NCBI RefSeq assembly: GCF_003514505.1
Contig: NZ_DOPX01000029.1
Span: 1-60,665, forward strand
Direction of reading: 5' to 3'
Source of the DNA: Proteiniclasticum sp.
GTDB lineage: Bacteria; Bacillota; Clostridia; Clostridiales; Clostridiaceae
DNA length: 60,665 bases
In this document: positions 16,408 to 24,812 of the stretch, piece after piece
Position numbering within the stretch: position 1 is the first letter of the stretch
Layout of the letters: every line of letters starts with the position of its first letter
The notes under the pieces: generated by a model
Seen by the model: only the letters and a program-made list of their open reading frames with translations
The model's database searches: none
Told to the model about the DNA's origin: nothing
Position numbers and translations under genes: made by a program

Positions 16408-18108
16408 ATGCAGCTGATTAATTTTACAGAAGCCAATTGCAAAAACTGTTATAAGTGCGTTCGGGCCTGCCCTGTGAAAGCCATCAGGTTTCAGGACCAC
16501 CAGGCCATTATTGATGAGGAGAGATGCATTGCCTGCGGGCAATGTTTTCTTGCGTGTCCCCAAAATGCCAGAGACATTCAAAGCGATTTGGATGTGGTGA
16601 TGGATGCGCGAAAATCAGGAAAAAGAATGGTGGCGCTCATTGCTCCATCCTTTACTGGGTTCTTTGAGAATCCAGGAGGGGTTGTGGAGGGATTAAGAAG
16701 ATTTGGATTTCAGGAAATTGCTGAAGTATCACTGGGAGCCCAGGAGGTAACTGAAAAATATAGAGAATTTGTTGCGGAGATGAAACCCAAGTATGCCATT
16801 TCCAGCTGCTGTCCTACGGTGAATCTTCTCATCAGACGATATTATAAAGGGGTTGCGAAGTATCTTCTGCCATCAGTCTCACCCATGATGGCCACAGCAA
16901 AAGCACTGAAGAACAAGGAACCTGACTCATTCACTGTGTTTATCAGCCCTTGTCTCAGCAAGAAATGCGAACCATTCATGTTTGGGCAGGAAGGATATGT
17001 GGATGCCGTTCTGACCATGGATGAGATGCTGTCCTTATTTCAAGAGGATCATCTGCAGGTGGAAAGTCTTCCGTACTCTTCTCCGGATTATTATGGCTCA
17101 ACAAATGCAAGAAGCTATCCTGTAAAGGGGGCTATTGGAGAAGGGTTCCACGAAACCCTTTCATCCCATGGATATGATGTTCTTCACGTGGAAGGAATCC
17201 TGCAGGTGAGAGAGGTGCTTGAGGAGATTGAAAAAGGTGCTCTTGACCCATCGTTTCTTGAACTCAATGCCTGTCATGAATCCTGTATTTCGGGTCCATG
17301 TGTGCCAAAGAAATCCTGGAGTACGTATAAAAGAAAACAGCTTGTAAAAAAACACGCAAAGGAAGGATGGAATGAGGAACCTCAAGTGTTGACTTTTGAG
17401 GGCTGCGATCTTCACTATACCTATAAAGAGAATCTGTTCCAGAAAAAAAAGTTCACTGAAGATGAGATCACTAGAACATTAGCCAGGATGGGAAAAACAA
17501 AGAAAAAAGATGAGCTGGACTGCAGCGCCTGCGGTTATGACAGCTGCAGAGAGAAAGCGGCAGCAGTTCTTGAAGGTATGTCTGATGTGGAAATGTGTAT
17601 GCCGTTTATGCGTACAAGAGCAGAGCACATGAATGATATCATCTTTTACAACTCTCCGAATATCATTTTTATACTGGATGAGGATTTGTGCATCTGTCAG
17701 ATGAATCCTTCTGCTGAAAAGACATTCGAGGAAAAATCAGAACATTTACGGTATATGCCCATTTCTGTGCTGCTTCCGGATGAAGGAATCAGAAGGGTTA
17801 TGGATACCGGAAAGCATGCACTTAATAAACGGATCAGCTATCGGGAGCATAATCTTGTGGTGATGCAAAGTGTGATTCATCTTCCGAAAGACAATCAGCT
17901 GCTCATCATCATGTCAGATATCACAGAAGAAGAGAGACGAAGAAAAGAACTGAATCTGATGAAAGAGCAGACTGTGGAGATTACAGGAAAAGTCATTGAG
18001 AAACAGATGAGAGTAGCACATGAGATTGCCAGTCTTCTCGGAGAAACCACAGCGGAGACAAAGATTGCACTCAACCGTCTCAAAGAACTTGTGATGGAGG
18101 ACAGATGA
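16408..18108 (+). CDS. Sensory-type [FeFe]-hydrogenase with PAS domain (HydS-like)
   Basis: The 566-residue protein has, in order, two [4Fe-4S] ferredoxin motifs (Cys11-Cys50), an [FeFe]-hydrogenase H domain (about 70-320), a further four-Cys FeS motif (Cys372, Cys375, Cys380, Cys397) and a PAS domain (about 408-520) with a helical tail. The H-cluster ligands are present: SSCCP (Cys135), SPCLSKKCE (Cys182) and ELNACHESC (Cys289, Cys293). Neighbouring residues differ from catalytic enzymes, where the motifs are TSCCPxW, MPCxxK and ExMACxxGC. This matches sensory group C enzymes that report H2 to a signalling output. Lack of a transmembrane segment puts it in the cytosol. The next gene, a PP2C-type phosphatase, is one base away. 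ATG at 16408 follows AGGGAG. Confidence 0.88.
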   Translation: MQLINFTEANCKNCYKCVRACPVKAIRFQDHQAIIDEERCIACGQCFLACPQNARDIQSDLDVVMDARKSGKRMVALIAPSFTGFFENPGGVVEGLRRFGFQEIAEVSLGAQEVTEKYREFVAEMKPKYAISSCCPTVNLLIRRYYKGVAKYLLPSVSPMMATAKALKNKEPDSFTVFISPCLSKKCEPFMFGQEGYVDAVLTMDEMLSLFQEDHLQVESLPYSSPDYYGSTNARSYPVKGAIGEGFHETLSSHGYDVLHVEGILQVREVLEEIEKGALDPSFLELNACHESCISGPCVPKKSWSTYKRKQLVKKHAKEGWNEEPQVLTFEGCDLHYTYKENLFQKKKFTEDEITRTLARMGKTKKKDELDCSACGYDSCREKAAAVLEGMSDVEMCMPFMRTRAEHMNDIIFYNSPNIIFILDEDLCICQMNPSAEKTFEEKSEHLRYMPISVLLPDEGIRRVMDTGKHALNKRISYREHNLVVMQSVIHLPKDNQLLIIMSDITEEERRRKELNLMKEQTVEITGKVIEKQMRVAHEIASLLGETTAETKIALNRLKELVMEDR

Positions 18109-18109
18109 G

Positions 18110-19279
18110 ATGGAGTATTTTATTGATACCGTCGCATTATCAGTGAACAAACATGGAGAAGAGCTATGTGGCGACCAGATTGAGATTGCTGATACAAAGG
18201 ATGGTAAAATCCTTGTGCTCTCCGATGGTCTTGGAAGCGGTGTGAAAGCCAATATACTTGCAACACTCACATCAAAGATTGCAGTAACCATGCTGAAGGA
18301 AAATGCCACCCTGGAGGATACCATTGAAACCATCATGAAGACATTGCCCCTATGTTCTGTACGCAAACTTTCCTATTCAACCTTCAGTATTGTGAAAGCG
18401 TCAAAGGATGGCACAGTGAATATTTTTGAATTTGATAATCCATCTTATTTCTATCTGGACAATGGTGCTTTATGTGAAGTGCCAAAGATCAGAAGAGAGA
18501 TACATGGAAAAATTGTATTTGAGTCTTCGCTGAAGATGAAGCTGGGCGATCAGCTGATACTGGTATCCGATGGCGTCATCCATGCAGGAGTGGGGAAACT
18601 TCTGAATTTCGGATGGCAATGGAAGGATGTGTCTGCTTTTATAGAAGATACGATGCGGACCTCAGGTACTACATCCCTGAGTCATGAGATCATGAGCTAC
18701 ACAAATATACTGTATGACTGCATGCCTGGAGACGATGCCAGCGTAGCAGCGCTCACCTATAAAGAAAAGAAAACTCTTCATCTTTTTACGGGTCCGCCAA
18801 AGAATCCCACGGATGATAAATTTCTTGCAGAAGCTTTTATGGAAGCAAGAGGGATCAAGGTCATTTCTGGTGGCACAACAGCAAAAATCATTGCGGATAA
18901 AACTGGAAATGAGCTGAGAGTGAAGCTTGATGACCTGAGGAAGGACCTTCCGCCAACTGCTGTGATGGAGGGAGCGGATCTCATAACAGAAGGGATTCTG
19001 ACCATGAGCAGAGTGGTTGATTTGCTGAAAGGATACAGAGATGGGAAAAAAAGCACAGAAATCTTGCAAGAGCTTTTTGAGGACCACGGAGCGTCTGAAC
19101 TGTCAAAACTGATTCTGAATGAAGCCAGTGAGGTGGTGATATGGCTGGGAACGGCTGTGAATCCCGCACATCAGTCAGAAGGGTTTGTATTCAATTATCA
19201 GAAGAAAGTTGAGATTGTGCATGAACTAAAGATGGTTCTGCTGGAGATGGGGAAAGAAGTGTTACTGTATACCATATGA
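18110..19279 (+). CDS. SpoIIE/PP2C-type serine phosphatase of the H2-sensor operon
   Basis: The N-terminal ~215 residues form a PP2C-like phosphatase, with metal-binding aspartates in VLSDGLGSG, LVSDGV and GDDASVAAL. The C-terminal ~170 residues (about 220-389) carry a separate domain that I do not recognise, including ISGGTTAKIIADKTG. In sensory hydrogenase operons this phosphatase is the presumed output that dephosphorylates an unidentified Ser/Thr protein. It starts one base after the hydrogenase stop, so translation is probably coupled. No partner kinase or anti-sigma antagonist is in the window. Confidence 0.85.
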   Translation: MEYFIDTVALSVNKHGEELCGDQIEIADTKDGKILVLSDGLGSGVKANILATLTSKIAVTMLKENATLEDTIETIMKTLPLCSVRKLSYSTFSIVKASKDGTVNIFEFDNPSYFYLDNGALCEVPKIRREIHGKIVFESSLKMKLGDQLILVSDGVIHAGVGKLLNFGWQWKDVSAFIEDTMRTSGTTSLSHEIMSYTNILYDCMPGDDASVAALTYKEKKTLHLFTGPPKNPTDDKFLAEAFMEARGIKVISGGTTAKIIADKTGNELRVKLDDLRKDLPPTAVMEGADLITEGILTMSRVVDLLKGYRDGKKSTEILQELFEDHGASELSKLILNEASEVVIWLGTAVNPAHQSEGFVFNYQKKVEIVHELKMVLLEMGKEVLLYTI

Positions 19280-19386
19280 TGAAAAAACATCTGTGTTCAC
19301 CCGCAGATTTTATAACCTTTTGAGATTTTTTGCGTGATTTCTTATGGTATTGGTAAAAAAACATGAAGTTTTTAACATTGTATTGG

Positions 19387-19414
19387 TTTACAACTGGGAT
19401 AGAATATGTATAAT
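19387..19414 (+). promoter_or_regulatory. Promoter of glpP
   Basis: TTTACA (19387-19392) and TATAAT (19409-19414) are 16 bases apart, with the start expected near 19421, 24 bases before the glpP ATG. Confidence 0.65.
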
Positions 19415-19444
19415 GAAATGTGACCATAAAAAAGGAGGTAGGGT

Positions 19445-20011
19445 ATGAAAGAAGAATTCTATACCGCCTTGGAAGATTTCCCTGTGGTTACCGCTGTGAA
19501 GGATTTTAACGGTTTGGAAATGGCTTTAGAGACAGAGAATAAAGTTGTCTTTGTGCTCTTTGGAAATATCACTGATATTTCTATGATTGTAAAGAAAATC
19601 AAAGCGAAGAACAAAATCGCCATTGTACATGTGGACCTCATCGAGGGGCTTGGCAGCAAAGAGATTGCAGCGAAGTTTATCAAGTACAATACTTTGGCAG
19701 ATGGAATCATCAGTACCAAGGCCAACATCATCAGTGCGGCAAAAGATCTGGGCCTAATTACCGTCCAGAGATTCTTCCTCATCGATTCCCTTTCACTGAA
19801 GAATGTCATAAAGTACATCGAAGCAGGACATGCGGATACTTATGAAGTTCTTCCCGGGGGGATGTACAAAATTATCACCATGCTTTCCAATATTTCCAGT
19901 GTTCCTCTCATTGCAGGGGGACTCATCTCCGACAAGGAAGATGTGATTTCAGCGCTTTCTGCTGGAGCCACCGCCATATCTTCCACAGACACGACCATCT
20001 GGACATTGTAA
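19445..20011 (+). CDS. glpP: Glycerol-3-phosphate-responsive antiterminator GlpP
   Basis: The 188-residue protein matches the full length of GlpP, an RNA-binding TIM-barrel-like protein that, when it binds glycerol-3-phosphate, prevents termination in leaders of glycerol genes. Conserved segments include HVDLIEGLGSK (about residues 60-70), DGIISTK, RFFLIDS and the closing PLIAGGLISDKEDVISALSAGA, the sugar-phosphate site. AAGGAGG lies upstream of the ATG. The very next gene has a terminator in its leader, the expected target. Confidence 0.93.
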   Translation: MKEEFYTALEDFPVVTAVKDFNGLEMALETENKVVFVLFGNITDISMIVKKIKAKNKIAIVHVDLIEGLGSKEIAAKFIKYNTLADGIISTKANIISAAKDLGLITVQRFFLIDSLSLKNVIKYIEAGHADTYEVLPGGMYKIITMLSNISSVPLIAGGLISDKEDVISALSAGATAISSTDTTIWTL

Positions 20012-20020
20012 ATGTCAAGG

Positions 20021-20049
20021 TTTACAACGATTCGGTAACGTGTTAAAAT
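20021..20049 (+). promoter_or_regulatory. Own promoter of the glpA operon
   Basis: TTTACA (20021-20026) and TAAAAT (20044-20049) are exactly 17 bases apart; initiation is expected near 20056. The -10 sits in the palindrome GTTAA-AA-TTAAC (20042-20053 region). This promoter lies upstream of the leader terminator, so the GlpP-controlled leader is about 100 bases long. Confidence 0.65.
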
Positions 20050-20080
20050 TAACTTAAGTTCATATTGTGCTAAGAGTGTA

Positions 20081-20134
20081 AGAGTAAGCAAAAAGTGCCT
20101 GTTTTGACAGGTTCTGTTGTGTTGCTCTTTTTTT
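20081..20134 (+). terminator. GlpP-controlled leader terminator before glpA
   Basis: An outer stem (AGAGTAA at 20081 with TTGCTCT at 20122, one G-U pair) encloses an inner hairpin CCTGT/ACAGG (20098-20111) and ends in seven T. It sits between the glpA promoter and the glpA ATG, and follows glpP directly, so it is the likely antitermination target: with glycerol-3-phosphate, GlpP would bind the leader and allow read-through. Confidence 0.75.
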
Positions 20135-20152
20135 GTGTTAGGAGGGAAAAAT

Positions 20153-21592
20153 ATGTTTGATGTAGCAATTATTGGTGCGGGTATTGTTGGCGCATCGGTT
20201 GCAAGAGAGTTATCCAGGTATAACCTCAATGTGTGTTTGATTGAAAAAGAAAATGATGTTTCTGAAGGGGCTACCAAAGCAAACAGTGCGATTGTACATG
20301 CTGGCTATGATCCTGAGAATGGTACAGCTATGGCGAGACTGAATGTGCGGGGATGCCATCTCACTGAAGTCTATGCCAAGGAACTGGATGTTCCATATAA
20401 GAAGATTGGATCTTTAGTGGTGGCTTTCTCACAGGAAGAGATGGAGACCATCGAAGAGCTTTTTGAGAGAGGAAACAAGAATGGTGTTCCTGATCAAAGA
20501 ATCATCCACCGGGAAGAACTCCTGAAGATGGAGCCCAACATCGGAGATGAAGCGGTAGGGGCTCTGCATTCTCCAAGTGCGGGTATTGTAGGACCTTGGG
20601 AGTTCTGTATTGCGCTGACAGAAAATGCTGTGGTAAATGGTGTAAAGCTTTATCTCAACACTGAAGTGGTGGATATCAAAAAAGAGAACGGAACGTTTAC
20701 GATTTTCACAGGAAATCCTGAACTCGAGCCAATTCAGACAAAGTATATCGTCAATGCAGCGGGTATCTACAGTGACGTTATTTTAGGAATGGTTGGAGAA
20801 AGAGAATTTAAGATCAAGCCTCGTAAGGGCCAGTATTTTGTGCTGGACAAGAGCCAGGGACCACTTGCCAATCATGTCATTTTCCAGTGTCCATCCGCAC
20901 TTGGAAAGGGTGTTCTAGTGACACCTTCTGTTCATGGCAACCTGATTGTCGGACCAGATGCTGAAGATAATGTGGAGAGAGATGATACCACCACCACCAA
21001 AGAAAGAATGGAGTTTATCAGAGATGCTGCTGCAAAATCGATCAAGGGAATTAATTATAGGGAAAGTATTCGAAACTTTGCAGGCTTAAGAGCACAATCT
21101 GACCGTTCGGACTTTATCATTGAAGAGTCCAAGTCAGTGAAAGGTCTCATCAACCTTGCGGGGATCAAATCTCCAGGACTTACTTCTGCACCAGCCATTG
21201 CAGAAGATGCAAGAGATCTGCTTGAAAAAGCAGGACTGACATTAACGAAAAAAGACAACTTTAATCCAACAAGAAGACAGACCCATTTCATGAGCCTTTC
21301 TCCTGAGGAAAAAGCAGCAAAGATCAAAGAGGATCCAAGATTTGGAAGAATCATCTGCCGCTGTGAAAACATCACCGAAGGTGAAATTGTGGAAGCCATC
21401 AAGAGACCTGTGGGAGCACTTTCCCTGGATGGTGTGAAGAGAAGAGTCAGACCTGGTATGGGTAGATGCCAAGGTGGATTCTGCGGACCAAGAGTTCTTG
21501 AAATCATTGCTAGAGAGAAAAATGTTCCTCTGGAAGAAGTGATGCAGGATACCAATGGATCCTATATTCTGATCGGCGAAACAAAGAAGTAG
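20153..21592 (+). CDS. glpA: GlpA-like FAD-dependent glycerol-3-phosphate dehydrogenase with BFD domain (copy 1)
   Basis: The 479-residue flavoprotein has an N-terminal dinucleotide motif IIGAGIVGASVARELS, the DAO fold through residue ~370, and a C-terminal BFD-like [2Fe-2S] domain with CRC (about 403-405) and RCQGGFC (about 437-443). This is the architecture of the anaerobic GlpA subunit: glycerol-3-phosphate goes to dihydroxyacetone phosphate. No membrane anchor or quinone-binding GlpC is encoded here, so electrons probably pass through the GlpB-like protein to another carrier. GGAGGG lies before ATG 20153. The GlpB-like gene begins 11 bases after its stop. Confidence 0.88.
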   Translation: MFDVAIIGAGIVGASVARELSRYNLNVCLIEKENDVSEGATKANSAIVHAGYDPENGTAMARLNVRGCHLTEVYAKELDVPYKKIGSLVVAFSQEEMETIEELFERGNKNGVPDQRIIHREELLKMEPNIGDEAVGALHSPSAGIVGPWEFCIALTENAVVNGVKLYLNTEVVDIKKENGTFTIFTGNPELEPIQTKYIVNAAGIYSDVILGMVGEREFKIKPRKGQYFVLDKSQGPLANHVIFQCPSALGKGVLVTPSVHGNLIVGPDAEDNVERDDTTTTKERMEFIRDAAAKSIKGINYRESIRNFAGLRAQSDRSDFIIEESKSVKGLINLAGIKSPGLTSAPAIAEDARDLLEKAGLTLTKKDNFNPTRRQTHFMSLSPEEKAAKIKEDPRFGRIICRCENITEGEIVEAIKRPVGALSLDGVKRRVRPGMGRCQGGFCGPRVLEIIAREKNVPLEEVMQDTNGSYILIGETKK

Positions 21593-21603
21593 GGGTGAAT
21601 GAG

Positions 21604-22872
21604 ATGATATATGATTTAATCGTAATTGGTGGAGGTCCTGCGGGTCTTTCCGCTGCATATGAAGCGTACAACAATGGAATCGAAAATATTCTGATTCTGG
21701 AGAGAGACAAGGAACTTGGCGGTATACTCAACCAGTGTATCCATAATGGATTCGGTGTGCATTCTTTTAAAGAAGAGCTCACTGGACCAGAGTATGCACA
21801 AAGATATGTTGAGATGCTGCAGTCAACAAAAGTATCCACCAAACTGGATACCATGGTACTGTCCATTGAAAATGATGGTGACATCAAAAAAGTGGAAGCC
21901 ATCAACATGGAAGAAGGTTATCTCAGTCTTGAAACAAGAGCAATCATCTTGTCCATGGGCTGCCGTGAAAGAACAAGAGGGGCAATCCAGATTCCAGGAG
22001 CTAGACCTTCCGGTGTGTTTACCGCAGGTACTGCACAGAGATATGTCAACATGGAAGGCTACATGGTAGGAAAGAAAGTCGTGATCTTAGGATCCGGTGA
22101 CATTGGTCTGATCATGGCAAGACGTATGACGTTGGAAGGGGCTAAAGTAGAAGCGTGTGTGGAACTAATGCCATACTCCAACGGACTGAACAGAAACATT
22201 GTGCAGTGTCTGGATGACTATAACATTCCACTGCTTCTTGCACATACCATTACAGATATTGTGGGTAAACACAGATTGGAAGCGGTTGTGATTCAGAAAG
22301 TGGATGAAAACAGAAATCCGATACCTGGCACAGAGCAGACCATCGAATGTGATACACTGCTTCTGTCTGTTGGTCTCATTCCGGAAAATGAAATTACAAA
22401 GAATGCGGGAATCGCATTAGATCCTAGAACATCAGGACCTATTGTCAATGAAGCTATGGAGACCAATGTGAAAGGTATATTTGCGTGTGGTAACGTTGTT
22501 CACGTTCATGACCTGGTGGATTTCGTTAGTGAAGAAGGTAAAAAAGCTGGACTCAGCGCTTCAAGATTTATCAAGAATGAGCTGCTGGAAGGACAGGCGG
22601 TTACTGAAATTAAGAATGGTCAGAGAGTGAACTATACAGTGCCTCAGAAGATCAGACTGGAGAACATTCTGGATGGTCAGGAAATTATGTTCAGAGTATC
22701 CAATGTGTTCAAAAATGTGAACATTACTGTGCGCAATCAGGAAGGTGAGCTCATCAAGAAGCTTCGAAGACCTGTGGTTGCACCTGGAGAAATGGAAAAG
22801 ATCAAGCTGAAGAGAGAAGAAATTGAAAAAGCAAATGGACTTCTTACCATAGCTTTGGAAGAGGTGATGTAA
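21604..22872 (+). CDS. GlpB-like FAD/NAD(P) oxidoreductase
   Basis: The 422-residue protein is a pyridine-nucleotide-disulfide-type flavoprotein with two dinucleotide folds: IGGGPAGLSAAYEA near residue 10 for FAD, and VILGSGDIGLIMARR near residue 162 for NAD(P). The second fold points to NAD(P)H as electron partner. In anaerobe glycerol operons this gene always sits between glpA and a DUF1667 gene and is thought to form a complex with them. The redox-active CxxC of thioredoxin reductase is absent. ATG at 21604 is preferred to that at 21595, as AGGGG is then eight bases away. Confidence 0.83.
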   Translation: MIYDLIVIGGGPAGLSAAYEAYNNGIENILILERDKELGGILNQCIHNGFGVHSFKEELTGPEYAQRYVEMLQSTKVSTKLDTMVLSIENDGDIKKVEAINMEEGYLSLETRAIILSMGCRERTRGAIQIPGARPSGVFTAGTAQRYVNMEGYMVGKKVVILGSGDIGLIMARRMTLEGAKVEACVELMPYSNGLNRNIVQCLDDYNIPLLLAHTITDIVGKHRLEAVVIQKVDENRNPIPGTEQTIECDTLLLSVGLIPENEITKNAGIALDPRTSGPIVNEAMETNVKGIFACGNVVHVHDLVDFVSEEGKKAGLSASRFIKNELLEGQAVTEIKNGQRVNYTVPQKIRLENILDGQEIMFRVSNVFKNVNITVRNQEGELIKKLRRPVVAPGEMEKIKLKREEIEKANGLLTIALEEVM

Positions 22873-22873
22873 G

Positions 22874-23224
22874 ATGAGAGAAATGATTTGTATTGTATGT
22901 CCTAAAGGATGCAGACTGAGTGTGGATCAGAAACCAGATGGTGAAATCATCGTCATGGGAAATGGTTGCAATCGCGGGATTCCGTATGCTCAGAAAGAAC
23001 TGACAAATCCCACAAGAGTAATCACATCTACTGTGAAAATTCATGGTGGAATTCATAAGAGACTTCCAGTCAAAACCTCCATGGATATCCCTAAGGGACT
23101 GAATTTCAAAGTCATGGAAGAACTTGCTAAAGTTGAAGTGACTTCTCCAATCAAGGTAGGCACAGTAATCATTGAAAATATTCTTGGTACTGGTGCTAAT
23201 ATTGTTGCGACAAGAGATATGTAA
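22874..23224 (+). CDS. DUF1667 protein of the glycerol-3-phosphate dehydrogenase complex
   Basis: The 116-residue protein has an N-terminal CIVCPKGC motif (Cys7, Cys10, Cys14 in the translated product) and Cys37 in GNGCNRG, a four-Cys set suited to an FeS cluster. DUF1667 is almost always encoded after GlpA/GlpB-like flavoproteins, so it is probably an electron-transfer subunit. It starts one base after the preceding stop and ends before a strong terminator, closing the operon. Confidence 0.85.
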   Translation: MREMICIVCPKGCRLSVDQKPDGEIIVMGNGCNRGIPYAQKELTNPTRVITSTVKIHGGIHKRLPVKTSMDIPKGLNFKVMEELAKVEVTSPIKVGTVIIENILGTGANIVATRDM

Positions 23225-23225
23225 G

Positions 23226-23253
23226 AAAATGTGGGCTTCGGCCCACATTTTTT
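23226..23253 (+). terminator. Strong terminator closing the glpA operon
   Basis: An 11-bp perfect stem (ending GTGGGC/GCCCAC) closes a TTCG tetraloop and is followed by a T run. Confidence 0.93.
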
Positions 23254-23286
23254 GTACAAAAAATATCAGACAATTGATATTTTTGT

Positions 23287-23316
23287 TATAATCAATGTAA
23301 TAAGTAAATGTTTACA
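23287..23316 (+). promoter_or_regulatory. -10 and cre-like element before the second glpA paralogue
   Basis: TATAAT at 23287-23292 predicts a start near 23299; no good -35 is visible. At 23303-23316 the word AGTAAATGTTTACA matches 12 of 14 positions of a CcpA cre consensus and has symmetric arms GTAAA/TTTAC. Its place just after the start would suit carbon catabolite repression. Confidence 0.45.
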
Positions 23317-23346
23317 TGTAAGTGAGAAGGAAGGTAGGGATAAGTC

Positions 23347-24810
23347 ATGTATGATGTAATAATTATTGGTGCAGGTATCGTAGGTACCACCATCGCAAGA
23401 GAACTGTCAAAATCAAAGGCTAAAGTGCTGATACTTGAAAAAGGTATTGATGTGTCCATGGGAGCAACCAAGGCAAACAGCGCTATTGTACATGGTGGTT
23501 TTGCAGAAAAACACGAGGCGTTGAAAGGAAGACTGTGCTACAAAGGAAGAGTGCAGTTTAAAAGATTGGATGAGGAGCTGAACTTTGGATTCAAAGAAAC
23601 AGGTTCCCTCGTAATTTCCATGGAGGACGATAAGGAGCCCCTGGAGAAACTCATGGCAAATGGTATTAAAAATGGACTGGACGATCTGGAAATCATTGGA
23701 CCCGATCGGATCAGAGAGCTGGAACCAGAACTGACCTATGATGTGAAATGGGCACTGTACTGTAAAGGTGCAGGAATCTGCTCTCCCTATGAAATGGCCA
23801 TCGCCATGGCAGAGAATGCCATAAAAAATGGTGTGACACTTAAGCTTGAGCATCAAGTGACTGGCATTGAGAAAGACGGAGATGTGTTCAAAGTTTCCAC
23901 AGATAGAGAAGAGTTCCAAGGTAGATATGTGGTGAATGCTGCAGGTGTATATGCGGATGAAATATCTAAAATGGTTGGTGTGAATAATTTCGAGATTCTG
24001 CCAAGATCAGGAGAGTATATCCTTTTCACCCGAGGCACTGGAGACCCTATCAACACAGTGATATTCCAGCTGCCCACGAAGTATGGAAAAGGTGTTCTAG
24101 TGGCATCCACCTATTATGGTAATCTGCTCATTGGCCCTGATGCATCAGATGAAGGTGGAAAAGATGATACATCAACTCATATTGAACGGGTTGCTAAAAT
24201 CTACCAGCAGACAAAGGCGCTGTATGGAAAGATCAATTCAAAGCAGTTCATCAGAAGCTTCACTGGAATTCGTGCAAGAAGTTCAACGGATGATTTTATC
24301 ATTGAAGAAACAGAAGTGAAAGGATTCATCAATGTGGCCGGTATTCAGTCTCCAGGGCTGACCTCATCACCAGCCATTGCAGAAATGGTTATAGGAATTC
24401 TTAAGGATGCAGGATTAGAATGGGAAGACAATAATGATTTTGACCCCTACAGAAAGCCTATTGTGACCAAAAAACCACTGCAGCCCTTAAAGGATATAAA
24501 AGAGTTCATTGAGCTTCCTCTAGGGTCAAAGGACAGGATTGTATGCAGATGTGAACAGGTAAGAGAAGATGAAATTGTGGATGCGCTCCACCGTGGAATC
24601 AGAGTTAAAACAGTAGACGGAGTAAAAAGAAGAACAAGAGCGGGCATGGGTTGGTGCCAAGGGGAGTTCTGCAAACCAAGGGTCATTGAGATTATGGAAC
24701 GAGAGTATGGCGAGAAGATAGATCCAGGTTTTGACATTGAGCATAGTGGTGTGAACCGGGTGCAGAAATCTGATCTTCTGGATTATCTGAAGAGCCTCGA
24801 GGAGGAATAA
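23347..24810 (+). CDS. GlpA-like FAD-dependent dehydrogenase with BFD domain (copy 2)
   Basis: The 487-residue paralogue has the same architecture as the upstream glpA: IIGAGIVGTTIARELS at the start, KANSAIVHGGF, and a C-terminal CRC...WCQGEFC [2Fe-2S] region. Similarity runs end to end, yet it has its own transcription unit and no accompanying GlpB or DUF1667. It could be a second glycerol-3-phosphate dehydrogenase that shares the same partner proteins, or act on a related hydroxy acid or phosphate. GGTAGGG precedes the ATG. Confidence 0.82.
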   Translation: MYDVIIIGAGIVGTTIARELSKSKAKVLILEKGIDVSMGATKANSAIVHGGFAEKHEALKGRLCYKGRVQFKRLDEELNFGFKETGSLVISMEDDKEPLEKLMANGIKNGLDDLEIIGPDRIRELEPELTYDVKWALYCKGAGICSPYEMAIAMAENAIKNGVTLKLEHQVTGIEKDGDVFKVSTDREEFQGRYVVNAAGVYADEISKMVGVNNFEILPRSGEYILFTRGTGDPINTVIFQLPTKYGKGVLVASTYYGNLLIGPDASDEGGKDDTSTHIERVAKIYQQTKALYGKINSKQFIRSFTGIRARSSTDDFIIEETEVKGFINVAGIQSPGLTSSPAIAEMVIGILKDAGLEWEDNNDFDPYRKPIVTKKPLQPLKDIKEFIELPLGSKDRIVCRCEQVREDEIVDALHRGIRVKTVDGVKRRTRAGMGWCQGEFCKPRVIEIMEREYGEKIDPGFDIEHSGVNRVQKSDLLDYLKSLEEE

Positions 24811-24812
24811 AT

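Noticed and set aside
20036..20049. GTAAC-GT-GTTAA near the glpA promoter as an HcpR site
   Set aside because: The half-site spacing is two bases rather than the four seen between the GTAAC and GTTAC halves at hcp, and the word overlaps the -10.
21055..21555. Long minus-strand frames inside the glpA and glpB-like genes
   Set aside because: They are antisense shadows of well-supported coding genes with no homology-like features.
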